DNA of 64,000 bases from Streptomyces sp. SAJ15 (GCF_007595705.1 NZ_NISY01000004.1:248001-312000), one strand, 5' to 3'. Positions 29,701-39,323 are shown, counted from the first letter of the stretch. The notes: a model not told the origin generated them from the sequence alone. Made by a program: numbers and translations.

Positions 29701-32700
29701 TGGATCGAGGTCCCGCTCTCGGCGGCGATGGGTGACGTGTCCTCGGCGGGGCTCGGCGCCGCCGGGCACCCGCTGCTGGGCGCGGCCGTCGACCTGCCGG
29801 ACTCGGACGGCGTGCTGCTGACCGGACGCCTCTCGCTCCAGACCCACCCCTGGCTGGCCGACCACGCCGTCGCCGGCACCGTGCTGGTGCCGGGCACCGC
29901 CTTCGTCGAGCTGGCGGTGCGCGCCGGCGACCAGGTCGGCTGCGACCTGCTGGAGGAGCTGACCCTGGAGGCGCCGCTGATCCTGCCCGAGCGGGGCGGG
30001 GTGCGACTGCGGCTGACCGTCGGCGCCGTCGACGTCATGACCGGGCGCCGGACGCTGGAGATCCACTCCCGGCTGGACCAGCCGGACCAGCCGTGGAGCC
30101 GCAACGCGAGCGGTGTGCTGATGGCCGACGCGGTGGGCGGGCAGGCCGAGGGCCTGTCGGTCTGGCCGCCGGCCGACGCCGTCGCGGTCGACGTCGAGGA
30201 GCTGTACGAGCGGTTCGCGGCCGGCGGCTTCGGCTACGGGCCCGCCTTCCAGGGGCTCAAGGCCGCCTGGCGGCGCGGCGACGAGGTCTTCGCCGAGCTG
30301 CGGCTGCCCGAGGAGCAGCGGTCCGACGCCGCCCTCTTCGGGCTGCACCCGGCGCTGCTGGACGCCGCGCTGCACGGCGTGGCGCTCGGCTACTTCCTGG
30401 GCGAGGGCGAGGGCATCAGGCTCCCGTTCTCCTGGAGCGGGGTCACCCTGCACGCCGCGGGCGCCACGGCGCTCCGGGTGCGCATCGCCCCGGCCGGGCC
30501 CGACACGGTCGCCCTGACGGTGGCCGACGAGTCCGGCGGGGCGGTCGCGACCGTCGACTCCCTCGTCCTGCGGCGCGTCGCGCCCGAGCAGCTGCGCGCC
30601 GCCCGGATCGCCTACCACGACTCGCTGTTCCGGCTTGAGTGGACCGGCGTCCCGGCCCCGGCGGCGACCGCCGCCGGGCGGTGGGCGCTGGTCGGCGCCG
30701 ACGGCCTCGGCCTGGGCTCCGCGCTGGCGGCGGCCGGGGTCGACTGCGAGGCGTACGCGGACCTGGCGGAGCTGGCGGCCGTGGTGGCGAGCGGCAGGCC
30801 CGCCCCGGAGCTGGTCCTTCTCCCGTACGGGACCGCTGCGGCCGGGGCCGCTTCGGCCGGGGCCGAGACGGCGGAGGAGGCCAGGCGGGCCGCGCACGCC
30901 GCGCTCGCGGACGTGCAGGCGTGGCTGGCGGCGGAGGGCTTCGCCGGCTCCCGGCTGGCGTTCGTCACCCGCGGCGCCGTGGCCACCACCGCCGAGGCGG
31001 ACGTGACCGACCTGGCGCACACCCCCGTATGGGGCCTGGTGCGCACCGCGCAGACGGAGAACCCGGACCGTTTCCTGCTGCTGGACGTGGACGGCGAGGG
31101 CGCGTCCGTACGAGCGCTGCCGGCGGCGGTGGCGACGGGCGAACCCCAGCTGGCGCTCCGCGCGGGCGACTGCTACGCGCCGAGGCTGGCGCGGCAGACG
31201 CAGGCGACCGAGCCGGCACCGGAGTTCGACCCGGAGGGCACGGTGCTGATCACCGGCGCCACCGGTGTGCTCGGCGGGCTGCTGGCCCGGCACCTGGTCG
31301 CCGAGCGCGGCGTGCGGCACCTGCTGCTCACCAGCCGGCGCGGCGCCGATGCCCCGGGCGCGGCCGAACTGCGCGAGGAGCTGACCGCGCTGGGCGCCGA
31401 GGTGACCGTCGCGGCCTGCGACGCCGCCGACCGCCAGGCGCTGGCGCGGCTGCTGGCCGAGGTGCCGGCGGAGCGTCCGCTGCGCGCGGTGGTGCACACG
31501 GCGGGCGTGCTGGACGACGGGCTGATCCCGGCGCTCACCCCGGACCGCGTCGACACCGTCTTCCGCCCCAAGGTGGACGCGGCGCGGAACCTGCACGAGC
31601 TGACCCGCGACCTGGACCTGACGGCGTTCGTGCTGTTCTCGTCCGCGGCCGGCACGTTCGGCGCGCCGGGCCAGGGCAACTACGCGGCCGCCAACGTCTT
31701 CCTGGACGCGCTCGCCCAGCACCGGCGGGCCGCGGGCCTGCCCGCGCTCTCACTGGCCTGGGGCCTGTGGGAGCAGCGCTCGGAGATGACGGGCGACATG
31801 GCGGAGGCCGACGTCCAGCGCATGGCGCGCTCGGGCATGGCGCCGCTGTCCTCGGCGGACGGCCTGGAGCTGTTCGACGCGGCGTGGGCGGCCCAGGCGG
31901 CGGCCGGCGAGTCGCTGCTGATCCCCCTGCACCTGGACCTGGCGCCGCTGCGCGCCCAGGCCGACGCGGGCGCGCTGCCGGCCGTCTTCCGCGGCCTGGT
32001 GCGCGGGGCCCGGCGCCGCACGGTGGAGTCGTCCCCGGTGGACACGGCGGGCCCGTCGCTGGCCCAGCGGTTGGCCGGCATGGCGGAGGCCGAGCGGGAG
32101 GCCGCGCTGCTGGAACTGGTCTCCAGCCAGGCGGCGGTCGTGCTGGGCTTCGCGGACGCCGACGCCATCGGCGCCGACCGCGGCTTCCTGGAGCAGGGCT
32201 TCGACTCGCTGACCGCGGTGGAGCTGCGCAACCGGCTCAACGCGGCCAGCGGGCTGCGGCTGCCCCCGACGCTGCTGTTCGACCACGGCACCCCCGCACT
32301 CGTCGCCCGGCACCTGCTGGACCGGCTCGCGGACGCGGTGGCCGGCTCCGCCGCCCCGGCGGCCGGGGGACAGCAGTCGACCGACGGCGAGCAGGGCGTG
32401 TTCGGCGCGATGCTGCGGGAGGCCGGGGAGGCCGGCCGGCAGGAGGAGTTCACCCGCCTGCTGATGGACGTGTCGCGCTTCCGCCCGTCGTTCACGGGCA
32501 CGGCCGACCTGGCCAAGCCCCCGACGCTGGTGCGCCTGTCCCGGGCCGCGGAGGGTTCGACGCCCCCGGCGCTGTTCTGCTTCTCCTCGATCCTGTCCAT
32601 CTCGGGCCCGCACCAGTACGCGCGGTTCGCGGCGGACTTCCGCGGCCACCGGGACGTGTGGGCGATGGCCAACCCGGGCTTCGTGGCCGGCGAGCAGCTC

Positions 32701-33219
32701 CCGGCCACGCCGGAGGCGCTGGTCGAAGCCCAGACGGAGACGATCCTGCGGCAGACGGACGGCGCGTCGTTCGTCCTGCTGGGCCACTCCTCGGGCGGCA
32801 TCCTCGCGCACGAGGTGGCCGCGCGGCTGGAGGGCGCCGGGGTCTTCCCGGAGGCGGTCGTCCTGCTCGACATCTACTCCCACGACGCGGACGCGGCCAC
32901 CGGCATCCAGCCCGGCCTCACCGCGGGGATGGACGAGCGGAGCGACGCCTACGTCCCGGTCGACGACGCCCGATTGCTCGCCATGGGCGCCTACTTCCGC
33001 CTCTTCGGCGACTGGCGCCCGCGCGAGGTCAAGACGCCGACGCTGCTGGTCCGCGCTGGCGAGCGGCTCTTCGACTGGACCCGCGCCACGGACGGCGACT
33101 GGCGCTCCTACTGGGACCTGCCGCACACCGCGCTCGACGTGCCCGGCAACCACTTCACGATGATGGAGGAGCACGCGGGGACGACCGCGCGGGCGGTGGG
33201 GGACTGGTTGTCGTCCTGA
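26392..33219 (+). CDS. Modular type I polyketide synthase, 3' part of the broken gene: end of W5 KR, W5 ACP, module W6 (KS-AT-DH-KR-ACP) and thioesterase
   Basis: Continuation of the gene that starts at 21717. It opens with the KR tail ([15 protein letters not shown]) and the W5 ACP (serine 26878-26880). W6: KS Cys 27571-27573. AT with GHSQGE (serine 28930-28932) and YASH, so methylmalonyl. DH His 29863-29865 in [10 protein letters not shown] and Asp 30361-30363. KR with LDD near 31510 and Tyr 31681-31683. ACP serine 32206-32208. The C-terminal thioesterase (about 32520-33216) has Ser 32788-32790 in GHSSGG, Asp 32869-32871 and His 33151-33153 in GNHFTMM, a full triad, so this is the chain-releasing end of the assembly line. 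An in-frame GTG at 26344 lies out of register with the KR and has no ribosome-binding site, so independent translation is unlikely. Confidence 0.85.
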   Translation, partial: SLAQHRRAAGLPASSLAWGLWAEDGGMAGELDEAEIARLRRGGIVAITADHGLELFDAAARSDEALLVPMPLDLAALRAQASVGMLPPLFRGLVRVARRAAQNAAASAPSGELGRQLAGVSADEAERIVLDLVRTHVAAVLGYTGPEAVDPQRAFSEVGFDSLTAVELRNRLGTATGVRLPATLIFDYPTPTALARFLSDEARGDQAAAAAPVAAAPVGDDEPIAIVAMSCRYPGGVRTPEDLWTLVTEGRDAITDMPADRGWDIDGLYDDDPDQPGTSYARNGGFLHDAHHFDPVFFGISPREALAMDPQQRLLLETSWEAFERAGIDPATVRGSRTGVYTGVMYNDYGTLLHRAPDGLEGYMGTASSGSVASGRVSYTFGLEGPAVTVDTACSSSLVTLHMAVQALRAGECELALAGGVTVMATPGTFVAFSKQRGLATDGRCKPFAAAADGTAWGEGVGMLLVERLSDARRNGHPVLAIVRGSAINQDGASNGLTAPNGPSQQRVIRQALANAGLSAADVDIVEAHGTGTTLGDPIEAQALLATYGQERPEDEPLRLGSVKSNFGHTQAAAGVAGIIKMVKAIEHGVMPRTLHVDEPSPHVDWSAGAVELLTEAVEWPESDRPRRAAVSSFGISGTNAHTILEQAPAEEPAPAEERHAEPGVLPWVLSGKSEAALRAQAAKLAAALEATPEGEATPRPVDVGYSLATTRAVHDERALLVGTDRDDFVRALTALAAGEARPDVVRGAGTAGKTAFVFPGQGSQWAGMAAGLLDASPVFAARIAECAAALAEFCDWSLVDVLRGVEGAPSLERVDVVQPVLFAVMVSLAELWRSLGVRADAVVGHSQGEIAAACVAGILSLQDAARVVALRSQAIGRVLAGKGGMVSIALPVAEVRERIAVWGEDRISVAAVNGPSSVVVSGEPEALDELIASCEADEVRARKVPVDYASHSAQVELLRDELLKLLAPVKPQPVKVPFLSTVTGAWVEGPELDAEYWFTNLRQTVELEAGVRRLLDEGFGVFIESSAHPVLAMGVQETAESAGREAVAIGSLRRDEGGLDRFYTSLGEAWTRGVTVDWQAVYADLGARRVELPTYAFQHQRFWIEVPLSAAMGDVSSAGLGAAGHPLLGAAVDLPDSDGVLLTGRLSLQTHPWLADHAVAGTVLVPGTAFVELAVRAGDQVGCDLLEELTLEAPLILPERGGVRLRLTVGAVDVMTGRRTLEIHSRLDQPDQPWSRNASGVLMADAVGGQAEGLSVWPPADAVAVDVEELYERFAAGGFGYGPAFQGLKAAWRRGDEVFAELRLPEEQRSDAALFGLHPALLDAALHGVALGYFLGEGEGIRLPFSWSGVTLHAAGATALRVRIAPAGPDTVALTVADESGGAVATVDSLVLRRVAPEQLRAARIAYHDSLFRLEWTGVPAPAATAAGRWALVGADGLGLGSALAAAGVDCEAYADLAELAAVVASGRPAPELVLLPYGTAAAGAASAGAETAEEARRAAHAALADVQAWLAAEGFAGSRLAFVTRGAVATTAEADVTDLAHTPVWGLVRTAQTENPDRFLLLDVDGEGASVRALPAAVATGEPQLALRAGDCYAPRLARQTQATEPAPEFDPEGTVLITGATGVLGGLLARHLVAERGVRHLLLTSRRGADAPGAAELREELTALGAEVTVAACDAADRQALARLLAEVPAERPLRAVVHTAGVLDDGLIPALTPDRVDTVFRPKVDAARNLHELTRDLDLTAFVLFSSAAGTFGAPGQGNYAAANVFLDALAQHRRAAGLPALSLAWGLWEQRSEMTGDMAEADVQRMARSGMAPLSSADGLELFDAAWAAQAAAGESLLIPLHLDLAPLRAQADAGALPAVFRGLVRGARRRTVESSPVDTAGPSLAQRLAGMAEAEREAALLELVSSQAAVVLGFADADAIGADRGFLEQGFDSLTAVELRNRLNAASGLRLPPTLLFDHGTPALVARHLLDRLADAVAGSAAPAAGGQQSTDGEQGVFGAMLREAGEAGRQEEFTRLLMDVSRFRPSFTGTADLAKPPTLVRLSRAAEGSTPPALFCFSSILSISGPHQYARFAADFRGHRDVWAMANPGFVAGEQLPATPEALVEAQTETILRQTDGASFVLLGHSSGGILAHEVAARLEGAGVFPEAVVLLDIYSHDADAATGIQPGLTAGMDERSDAYVPVDDARLLAMGAYFRLFGDWRPREVKTPTLLVRAGERLFDWTRATDGDWRSYWDLPHTALDVPGNHFTMMEEHAGTTARAVGDWLSS

Positions 33220-33231
33220 ACCCCGCGCATG

Positions 33232-33274
33232 AAGGCCGCCGGCCCCGCCCATCCGGGGCGGGGCCGGCGGCCTT
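33232..33274 (+). terminator. Strong hairpin terminator after the PKS operon
   Basis: A perfect 19-bp inverted repeat (33232-33250 with 33256-33274) closes on the 5-nt loop atccg, 12 bp after the PKS stop codon. No T-run follows, as is common in Streptomyces. It lies between the + strand PKS and the minus-strand small-gene operon, so it may end transcription from both sides. Confidence 0.85.
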
Positions 33275-33280
33275 GTCGCA

Positions 33281-33475
33281 TCACTCCCGGCCGGCCTCCC
33301 GTACGCAGTCGAGGCACACCCACCCCGCACGGGCGACGAGTCGGGTCCGCTCCTTCGGATGCCTGCCGCACCACTGGGAGGGGCCGGACCGGTCGGGGAG
33401 ATCGCGCTTGATCAGCATGCCGATCATGGAGCGGCGCGGTAGCGGTTCGTCCTCGGGCAGGGGCTCATCCGTCAT
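33281..33475 (-). CDS. Small putative zinc-ribbon protein (64 aa)
   Basis: Not recognised as a known family. The N-terminal third is acidic and Pro-rich; the rest has WCGRHP followed about 20 residues later by CLDC, a Cys/His spacing that could bind one zinc ion. The ATG overlaps the stop of the gene before it (ATGA, 33472-33475), so it is the last member of a tightly coupled minus-strand operon. Its stop lies just beyond the PKS terminator. Function unknown. Confidence 0.65.
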   Translation of the reverse strand: MTDEPLPEDEPLPRRSMIGMLIKRDLPDRSGPSQWCGRHPKERTRLVARAGWVCLDCVREAGRE

Positions 33476-33567
33476 TCGTCGTCCTCGGCCGGGGGCTCCG
33501 GCTCGGGGGCCGGAGTCACGATCTCGTTCTCGAAGACGTCGTACCCGTTGACCTGTTCGTCACCCAT
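33472..33567 (-). CDS. 31-residue acidic peptide
   Basis: A short open frame with a good ribosome-binding site (AGGAAGGA, 8 nt before the ATG). Its start overlaps the end of the preceding gene by 8 bp and its stop overlaps the ATG of the next. The peptide starts MGDEQVNGYDVFENE and ends in a Pro/Glu/Asp-rich tail. It has no cysteine, no signal peptide and no membrane segment. The double overlap and the ribosome-binding site argue for translation. It could be a regulator or binding partner of its neighbours; this is inference. Confidence 0.6.
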   Translation of the reverse strand: MGDEQVNGYDVFENEIVTPAPEPEPPAEDDE

Positions 33568-33889
33568 GGGGCGTTCCTTCCTGATCGCTGGTGCTTGCGG
33601 GGCTGTGCGTGCAGCCGCCAGAGCGGCGTACGCGGGAGAGGGACAGGGTCCGTGAAGCGCCGCAGACGGTGCACCGGCACCGCCAGGCGGCGTCCACCCG
33701 TCCGGGGTACGGGGCCAGTGGCTCGTAGCCGGCCTGACCGATCTCCCACTCGGCCCGCTCAGCGGCGGCGGCCGTGTCCCAGCGGGGCGGCTTCCGCTCG
33801 CAGGGCGGGAGGGCGAGGTCCGCGCGGACGGCGGCGGAGGGTCCGCCGATCCGTATACCGAGACTGATCCACCGTCGGGCCTCGGTCAC
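33560..33889 (-). CDS. Hypothetical Cys-rich protein (109 aa)
   Basis: The start is GTG at 33889, overlapping the upstream stop as GTGA; the longer in-frame ATG at 33979 would overlap the neighbouring gene by about 90 bp. The N-terminal part starts VTEARRWISLGIRIGG. The C-terminal half contains CRCTVCG and a further GGCTH, a plausible single zinc-binding knuckle, with RTLSLSRVRRSGG between them. No known family was recognised. Third gene of the five-gene operon. Confidence 0.6.
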   Translation of the reverse strand: MTEARRWISLGIRIGGPSAAVRADLALPPCERKPPRWDTAAAAERAEWEIGQAGYEPLAPYPGRVDAAWRCRCTVCGASRTLSLSRVRRSGGCTHSPASTSDQEGTPHG

Positions 33890-34056
33890 GCGCCGGCCTC
33901 CCTGGTCACCCGCCGGTGCGCCTGGATCAGCGCTCGCCCCACCGGGCAGGGGGCATCGGCGCCCAGGCAGGTGCCGCACGAGGTGAGGTGGTCGAGGACC
34001 GCGCGCCAGGTCTCCGCGCTCTCGCGGGTCGGGGCGCCGACCGTCGCGTCCGCCAT
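33886..34056 (-). CDS. Small Cys-rich protein (56 aa)
   Basis: The start ATG (34056) overlaps the stop of the upstream gene as TGATG, with AAGGGCGAG just before it. The product contains CGTCLGADAPC, followed by a basic helix ending RRVTREAGA. Three clustered cysteines suggest a metal- or redox-active small protein. No family recognised. It is followed by a GTGA overlap with the next gene. Confidence 0.6.
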   Translation of the reverse strand: MADATVGAPTRESAETWRAVLDHLTSCGTCLGADAPCPVGRALIQAHRRVTREAGA

Positions 34057-34640
34057 CAGGCTCGCCCTTCGCGCTGGGCCCGCCGCATGGCGGCGAGCTC
34101 GGTGAGCGGGTCGCGCTGCGGCGGGAAGTACCGGGCGCACGGCTTGCACGCGTAGATCGTCCGGCCCGCCCCGTTGGCGACGTGGACGACGGCGACGGCG
34201 ACGGGCTCGTCGGTCAGCCGCTCGCAGCGGCGGCAGGGCTTCAACGCGCTCGCCGCGGCCAGCAACGCGGCGTGCAGCCGGCCGGGCTCGGTGAGATAGC
34301 CGTCATGCGTCGGGGCAACCCGCCAGTGCGGCCCGGGCCCGTACCTGCGCTCCTGCGGCGGCACGGCGACATACGCGCCCGTGCCCAGGACCCGCTGGAT
34401 GGTCCAGTCCCCGGCGGCCCCGGGCGCCACGAGCCAGTAACAGACGGCACCGTACGTGTCCTCGATGACGGCGCCGCTGTCGTCCCCGAGGAGCGTCAGC
34501 GTGCGCTGAGCGATCGCGGTGGGCACCTTCACGGCGTCCCACCAGATGCCGGCGGGTTGTGCCTTGACGTCCGGGCCGTTGGGCGGCTTCCACGGCTCGG
34601 TACCGCTCGTCACGGCATCTCCCATCGTTGGTGTAGCCAT
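34056..34640 (-). CDS. Hypothetical protein with C-terminal zinc ribbon (about 194 aa)
   Basis: First gene of the five-gene minus-strand operon. The middle of the protein (GIWWDAVKVP, GDWTIQRVLGTG) is a globular unknown domain. The C-terminus has CRRCERLTDEP and, about 25 residues on, ACKPCARYF, two CxxC knuckles typical of a zinc ribbon. The start is uncertain: ATGs at 34706, 34673, 34640 and 34625 are all in frame and none has a clear ribosome-binding site. I chose 34640 because a palindrome that looks like an operator lies just upstream. No known family recognised. Confidence 0.55.
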   Translation of the reverse strand: MATPTMGDAVTSGTEPWKPPNGPDVKAQPAGIWWDAVKVPTAIAQRTLTLLGDDSGAVIEDTYGAVCYWLVAPGAAGDWTIQRVLGTGAYVAVPPQERRYGPGPHWRVAPTHDGYLTEPGRLHAALLAAASALKPCRRCERLTDEPVAVAVVHVANGAGRTIYACKPCARYFPPQRDPLTELAAMRRAQREGRA

Positions 34641-34673
34641 CCGCACATGCGACGTCGCATTCCGTGTAGCCAT
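34631..34673. promoter_or_regulatory. Putative operator: 14-bp palindrome flanked by direct repeats, between divergent genes
   Basis: The perfect palindrome ATGCGACGTCGCAT (34647-34660) lies between two copies of gtgtagccat (34631-34640 and 34664-34673), 33 bp apart. It sits in the gap between the minus-strand small-gene operon and the XRE regulator at 34762. A binding site for that regulator is the simplest reading. A caveat: the repeats also read as the in-frame codons ATG GCT ACA C on the minus strand, so a longer start for that gene would make the region coding. Confidence 0.45.
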
Positions 34674-34761
34674 AGGTGGATGATGGGCTGGCTCGACGTG
34701 TCCCAACTAGGCCGCCGGGCGGCCACTTCACGGCCATTCCACGGCCACGCGGAGGAGCGAC

Positions 34762-36033
34762 ATGACTGCTGTTGATGCAGGAGCGGGCGGCAATGACGTT
34801 CTGCGGTCTGCCCGCCTCAAGCGTGGGTGGCGTTCCGGAGAGGCGGCCGCCCGAGGAGTGTCGACCGCAGGCCGTGAGGCACTGGGTGATCCGCGTTTCG
34901 AGGTGTCGCCCCGAACCTGGCGCCGCTGGGAGTCCGCGTCGCCGGGGTGGCCGCGTGCTGACTGTGCGACCGCTCTCCACGCGGCGTTCGGCTTGTGGCC
35001 AGAAGAGCTGGGCTTCCGGGCACCCGACGGATGGCCGGGTCTCGCAGCACACGACGAGGCCGACCCGGCTGTGAATCGGCGTGCGTTCGTATCGGCGACG
35101 GCAGCGGCCCTCAGGACCGGTCCGGTCCCGCCGCGTCACGTTGATCCCGCCCTGATCACCTACTTTCAGGAGCAGCTCGAAGGGCACTACAGGGCCGATA
35201 TGCTGCTTGGCCCACATGACTTGATCGGTACCGTGTCCGCGCAGTACGAGCTGATCGACCGATTGGTTCGTGCGGCGCAAGGCGAGACGCGGGGCGGGCT
35301 GCTGCGCGTCGGTGCCGCGTATGCCGCTCTGGTGGGATGGCTGTACCAGGACGCCGGAGATATCGGCGCTGCGGCGTTCTGGCGGGGCGTGGCACAAGAG
35401 AGCGCCATGCGAACGCGTGATCGGGATCTGATCGGCTACACGCTCGTCAACCTGGCCCAAGTGCGTACCGACCTGAGAGACGGCCACGGAGTAGTCGATC
35501 TGTGCGAAGCAGTCCTGGAGGACGCGACCCGGCTCGCACCGAAGGTGCGGGTGATGGCACTGCAGCAGCAGGCTCATGGCGCGAGCCTTACTGGGAACCG
35601 TGAGGTCGTCGAAGAGCTTCTGGAGGCGGCCGAAGCGCTACTCGGGCGAGTGGACGACGACTTGCCATGGGGTAACGCGTGCAAGCGCACGCCGGGATAT
35701 CTGGAGGTGCAACGCGCCACCTGTTACGGACGTCTCGGGCTCGGTGCCGAAGCATGCGCCCTCTGGGAACAGGTGCTGCGTGTCGTGCCCCAGACCGCAC
35801 GGCGTGATCGGGGGGTGTACCTCGCCAGACATGCGGCCGCTGCCGCTGTGGCGGATGAACCAGAGCAGGCGGTGGAGATCGGAAAGCAGGCGGTGGCCAT
35901 CGCCGTCGACACGGGATCAGGCCGAACGCGCGGCGAGTTGACCACCCTGCGCCGTGCGATGCGGCCGTGGCAGGATGCCTCGGTCGGCCGGTTGCTCGAT
36001 GAAGCGCTGGCGCCCGTGGCAGAGAGGGGATGA
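34762..36033 (+). CDS. XRE-family transcriptional regulator with TPR-like C-terminal domain
   Basis: A 423-residue protein. The N-terminal about 80 residues form a helix-turn-helix with an unusually long turn (DVLRSARLKRGWRSGEAAARG to PRTWRRWE). The remaining 330 residues are alpha-helical pairs of TPR character (YAALVGWLYQDAGD, YGRLGLGAEACALWEQVL), as in regulators that sense a ligand or peptide. ATG 34762 has GGAGGAG four bases upstream. It is divergent from a five-gene operon of small proteins and stops one base before the ATG of a pterin dehydratase gene, so it probably controls this local neighbourhood rather than the polyketide genes. Codon use has more A/T third bases than the PKS genes, which hints at separate ancestry. 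Confidence 0.8.
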   Translation: MTAVDAGAGGNDVLRSARLKRGWRSGEAAARGVSTAGREALGDPRFEVSPRTWRRWESASPGWPRADCATALHAAFGLWPEELGFRAPDGWPGLAAHDEADPAVNRRAFVSATAAALRTGPVPPRHVDPALITYFQEQLEGHYRADMLLGPHDLIGTVSAQYELIDRLVRAAQGETRGGLLRVGAAYAALVGWLYQDAGDIGAAAFWRGVAQESAMRTRDRDLIGYTLVNLAQVRTDLRDGHGVVDLCEAVLEDATRLAPKVRVMALQQQAHGASLTGNREVVEELLEAAEALLGRVDDDLPWGNACKRTPGYLEVQRATCYGRLGLGAEACALWEQVLRVVPQTARRDRGVYLARHAAAAAVADEPEQAVEIGKQAVAIAVDTGSGRTRGELTTLRRAMRPWQDASVGRLLDEALAPVAERG

Positions 36034-36034
36034 C

Positions 36035-36367
36035 ATGTCGCAATCACCGGTACCGCTGACCGATGACGAGATCGGCGAGCGCCTGCGGGAGGTGCCGGGG
36101 TGGGAGCGGCGCGGAGACGAGATCACTCGCACCTTCGGCATCCGGTATCACGGCGGAGTGGCGATGATCGTGCACGTGGCCGACGTCGAGCGGCTGATCA
36201 GCCACCATGCGGACATCGACCTGCGCTGGGATCACATCCGGTTCACGATCACCACGCACGATGCCGGATTCAGGCTCACCGACGCGGACTTCGACTTGGC
36301 CAAGCGCATTGATGCGGTGGCGCAGGCCCATGACGCTACACCTGTCGACGGACGGCTGCCCGGATGA
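36035..36367 (+). CDS. 4a-hydroxytetrahydrobiopterin dehydratase (pterin-4a-carbinolamine dehydratase)
   Basis: A protein of 110 residues, the normal size of this family. The enzyme dehydrates 4a-hydroxy-tetrahydropterin during cofactor recycling. The family signature is present: the His pair in LISHHADIDLRWDHIRF and then TTHDAGFRLTDADFDLAKRID. ATG 36035 has GAGGGGA upstream and starts one base after the TGA of the XRE regulator, so the two are co-transcribed. No aromatic amino acid hydroxylase lies nearby. Confidence 0.85.
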   Translation: MSQSPVPLTDDEIGERLREVPGWERRGDEITRTFGIRYHGGVAMIVHVADVERLISHHADIDLRWDHIRFTITTHDAGFRLTDADFDLAKRIDAVAQAHDATPVDGRLPG

Positions 36368-36528
36368 TCTGACGCCGGAACCGGATCCACCGCAAGGCGT
36401 CCCGGTCCGGGTAGCCAACAAGATCCACCCTTCAACCCCCGGTCATGTCAAGGCCACGCCACGTTTCTTGTCGACATCTAGATTCCGCAACCGCGGGATC
36501 ATGTCGCCGAGGACAACACGGGGGAAAC

Positions 36529-36984
36529 GTGGGCAACGCGACGTACGAGGAGAAGTGGGCGCTGTTCCAGGCGCCGGGGCAGCCGACGCCCCCGTCTCAC
36601 ATGCGGCTCAACCAGGCCGGCGCCAGCGGCGGCGGCAGCGGGCCCGGGGGGCAGGCGAGGCTCAACGTCACCTCGTCGCTTCTGGACACGCGGGCGGGGA
36701 AGGCCGACGAGGTGCGGGGGAGCTTCCTCAAGGCCGACGACGACGTGATGCGGGAGACGGGGGAGGTGCCCGGCACCCTGACCGGGTTCGCCGCCGATGA
36801 GGCGCTCACCGCCTTCCAGGAGCGCTGGCGGGACCAGATGTCCTACGTGCAGGAGAAGTTCACCGGAACCGTCCAGGCCCTGCGCGACGCGGCGGAAGCC
36901 TTCCGTCTGGAGGAGGAGAAGCGGCGGCAGTCCTTCGGGGGCGGGAAGCAGAACTCCAACGGGCAGGGCGGGGGCACGCCCTGA
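36529..36984 (+). CDS. WXG100-like helical protein, possible type VII secretion partner (151 aa)
   Basis: The GTG at 36529 has GGGGGAA just upstream; an earlier in-frame ATG (36445) would add an unconvincing leader. The N-terminus is Gly/Pro-rich. The core (about residues 45-135) is two long amphipathic helices (LLDTRAGKADEVRGSFLKA and LTAFQERWRDQMSYVQEKF) resembling the WXG100/EspC fold. The tail is Gly/Asn-rich. The stop overlaps the ATG of the next gene as TGATG. No exact family recognised; the pairing with a larger WxG-containing protein suggests secretion or assembly as a complex. Confidence 0.6.
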   Translation: MGNATYEEKWALFQAPGQPTPPSHMRLNQAGASGGGSGPGGQARLNVTSSLLDTRAGKADEVRGSFLKADDDVMRETGEVPGTLTGFAADEALTAFQERWRDQMSYVQEKFTGTVQALRDAAEAFRLEEEKRRQSFGGGKQNSNGQGGGTP

Positions 36985-39323
36985 TGAGCGGACTGACCTA
37001 CACCGACGTCCGCAACGCCAACCTCACGCCACTCAGCGAAGCGGTCACACAGTGGAAGAACGCGCCGAACAAGTTCCAGCAGATCCAGATCGACTTCTAC
37101 AACCTGGTCACCAAGGGGCTGGACACCTCCGACTGGGAGGGTGAGGCCCGCGACGGCGCCATGGAGAAGTTCGAGTGGATCCAGAAGCAGGTGTCCGCGG
37201 CCGTGTCGGAGTCCCTGCACGTCTACAACGTGATGAGCGAGGGACTCACCCAGTTCACCGCCGCCAAGAAGGCGCTGGAGGCCATCGAGACCGAGCTGGA
37301 GGGGCACAAGCACCTCAGGCTCAACAAGACCGACGGATCGGTCTACCTCCAGCTCAGCGCCGATGAGGAGCCGAGCCGGAGCGCGCTGACCAAGTCCTAC
37401 GAGGACACCTTCGAGCACTACCGCGACCGCACCCGCAAGGCGATCGAGCAGGCCGCCCAGGCGGACAGCGCGTTGGTCCAGGCTCTGACGGCCGACGTCA
37501 ACGGCGAGTCGCGCGGGTTCAACGAGAAGGCGTACGACAGCCTGGGCGAGGCCCGCCGGGAAGCCGAGAAGGACCTGAAGCAGGCCGTCTCGCTCGGTGG
37601 CATCGAGAACGGCAAGATGAGCTCCGACCAGCTGAAGCAGCTGTCGGAGCTCATGTCCCGGCACAGCAAGGACCCGCTGTTCGCCGAGGGGTTCGCCACC
37701 GGGCTGGGGCCGGAGAAGACGCTTCAGCTCTGGTACAACGCGACCCATCCGCGCAACCTGAACTTCCCCGACACGGACATCGACGAGAAGGTGTGGTGGC
37801 CGGCGGCGGAGAACCTCCAGGTCAGCCTGGGGACCACGCTGGCGACCGCCACCCACTCCGACAGCCCCGACATGAAGGCGTGGAAGGACGAGATCCTCCG
37901 CATGGGGCCGGAGCGCCTGGAGAGCGGCGGGAACACCCACCCGTACGGCTACCAGGTCATGAGCAACCTCATGCGCTTCGGCACGTACGACGCGAAGTTC
38001 CTGAACACCTACGGCGACCGGCTCCTGGCCTGGGACAAGAAGAACAACACCCGGGACGGCTTGCCCTACTGGTCGAACAACGCCGATGTCGACATGCTCA
38101 ACCTGCACGGAGCCAAGAAGGACGGCTGGCTCGACCAGGGCCACGACCCGGTGATCGGCTTCCTTGAGGGGCTGGGGCACAACCCGGCCGCCTCCACCGA
38201 GTTCTTCAAGCAGCCCGGCGGCGTCAACGGGGTGGTGGACCAGAAGTCCGAGATCAACTCCCACCTCGCCTACCTCGCCCAGGAACGCAACTGGATCTTC
38301 GACGGGAACACCTCGGGCGAGCCCCGCAGGATGCCGGGGCACGAGGCGCTCGGCCACGCCCTCACGGCGGCGACCACGGGCTACGCCTGGGACGCCGAAG
38401 AGCTCAGGGGTAAGGACCCGGAGATCTTCAACCACGGCGGCGACCGGCGGACGGCCGGGACCGCCGATGTGATGGAGCAGGTCGTCGCCGTCTACGGCGG
38501 CGAGAACGGCCCCCGGCTCCTCCACGAGCAGCCCTCGATGGCCACCAGCCTCGGCGTGATGGGCGGCTCCTATGTGGACGACATCAACTACGCCGTCTCG
38601 GGCGTGGGCGACTCCCTGGAGAACGACGCGTTCCCCGCCGGGTACAAGGGCCGTGCCGACTTCGGCAGCAAGGGAGCCGTCGACTTCCTCAGCGTCCTGG
38701 GCCAGAACCCCGAATCGCACGGCATCATGAACCAGGCCGAGCACCTCTACACCCTCGACCGGTTCGCGCAGAACCCGTCCGCCGAAGGGGTGGAGAACTA
38801 CGCCCACTCGCGCCGGGCGCTCCTCACCGAGGCCGAGGTGCGCGGCATCCTCGACCACTCCCTCGCCGCGCAGATCGACGCGACGTACCAGCACGACAAG
38901 GCGGCGGCGGAGGCCGCGTACAAGAACTCCACGGACTGGACGCGGGTGGGCATGAGCGCCGGCGCCCCCGCCGTCGCGCAGGGGATCGTCAACATCGTGG
39001 GCAAGTCCGGCCCCTGGGGGCTGGCCATCCCCGTGGTCATGGGCGGGGCCACGGAGTTCGCCAAGCTCTTCCACAACGACGTCGTCTTCAGCGGCCCGCG
39101 GCTCCCCGAGCCCGCCGCTTCCAGCGAGCTCTTCGAGAACGGTGTGACGACGCTGGGGAAGACGGCGGAGCAGTACGAGTTCCCGAAGTACGAGAAGGAG
39201 TACGGGGCGGGTGTCGATGCCGTGGACGCGAAGGGCACGCTCTCTGATCGCATCAAGCAGGCGTACCTCGGTACGGGGACGGCGACCGACCTGTACCGGG
39301 GACGCGGCCCGTACACGCCGTGA
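36984..39323 (+). CDS. Large hypothetical protein with N-terminal WxG-type helical domain (779 aa)
   Basis: The N-terminal about 120 residues form a four-helix-like region with a WEG turn (SDWEGEARDGAMEKFEW), typical of WXG100/LXG-like proteins that use type VII secretion. The long middle part is hydrophilic and alpha-helical with no motif I recognise. A weakly hydrophobic Gly/Ala stretch (GPWGLAIPVVMGGATEF) lies near residue 680, and the tail ends GRGPYTP. No toxin domain or catalytic motif is evident, and there is no Sec signal peptide. It is translationally coupled to the small helical protein before it and followed directly by a lipoprotein gene. Similar large proteins are common in Streptomyces with no assigned role. 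Confidence 0.6.
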   Translation: MSGLTYTDVRNANLTPLSEAVTQWKNAPNKFQQIQIDFYNLVTKGLDTSDWEGEARDGAMEKFEWIQKQVSAAVSESLHVYNVMSEGLTQFTAAKKALEAIETELEGHKHLRLNKTDGSVYLQLSADEEPSRSALTKSYEDTFEHYRDRTRKAIEQAAQADSALVQALTADVNGESRGFNEKAYDSLGEARREAEKDLKQAVSLGGIENGKMSSDQLKQLSELMSRHSKDPLFAEGFATGLGPEKTLQLWYNATHPRNLNFPDTDIDEKVWWPAAENLQVSLGTTLATATHSDSPDMKAWKDEILRMGPERLESGGNTHPYGYQVMSNLMRFGTYDAKFLNTYGDRLLAWDKKNNTRDGLPYWSNNADVDMLNLHGAKKDGWLDQGHDPVIGFLEGLGHNPAASTEFFKQPGGVNGVVDQKSEINSHLAYLAQERNWIFDGNTSGEPRRMPGHEALGHALTAATTGYAWDAEELRGKDPEIFNHGGDRRTAGTADVMEQVVAVYGGENGPRLLHEQPSMATSLGVMGGSYVDDINYAVSGVGDSLENDAFPAGYKGRADFGSKGAVDFLSVLGQNPESHGIMNQAEHLYTLDRFAQNPSAEGVENYAHSRRALLTEAEVRGILDHSLAAQIDATYQHDKAAAEAAYKNSTDWTRVGMSAGAPAVAQGIVNIVGKSGPWGLAIPVVMGGATEFAKLFHNDVVFSGPRLPEPAASSELFENGVTTLGKTAEQYEFPKYEKEYGAGVDAVDAKGTLSDRIKQAYLGTGTATDLYRGRGPYTP

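Noticed and set aside
33886..34149. Longer start (34149) for the 56-residue Cys-rich protein
   Set aside because: Would overlap the previous gene by about 90 bp with an Arg/Ala/Pro-rich shadow; the TGATG start with a ribosome-binding site is better.
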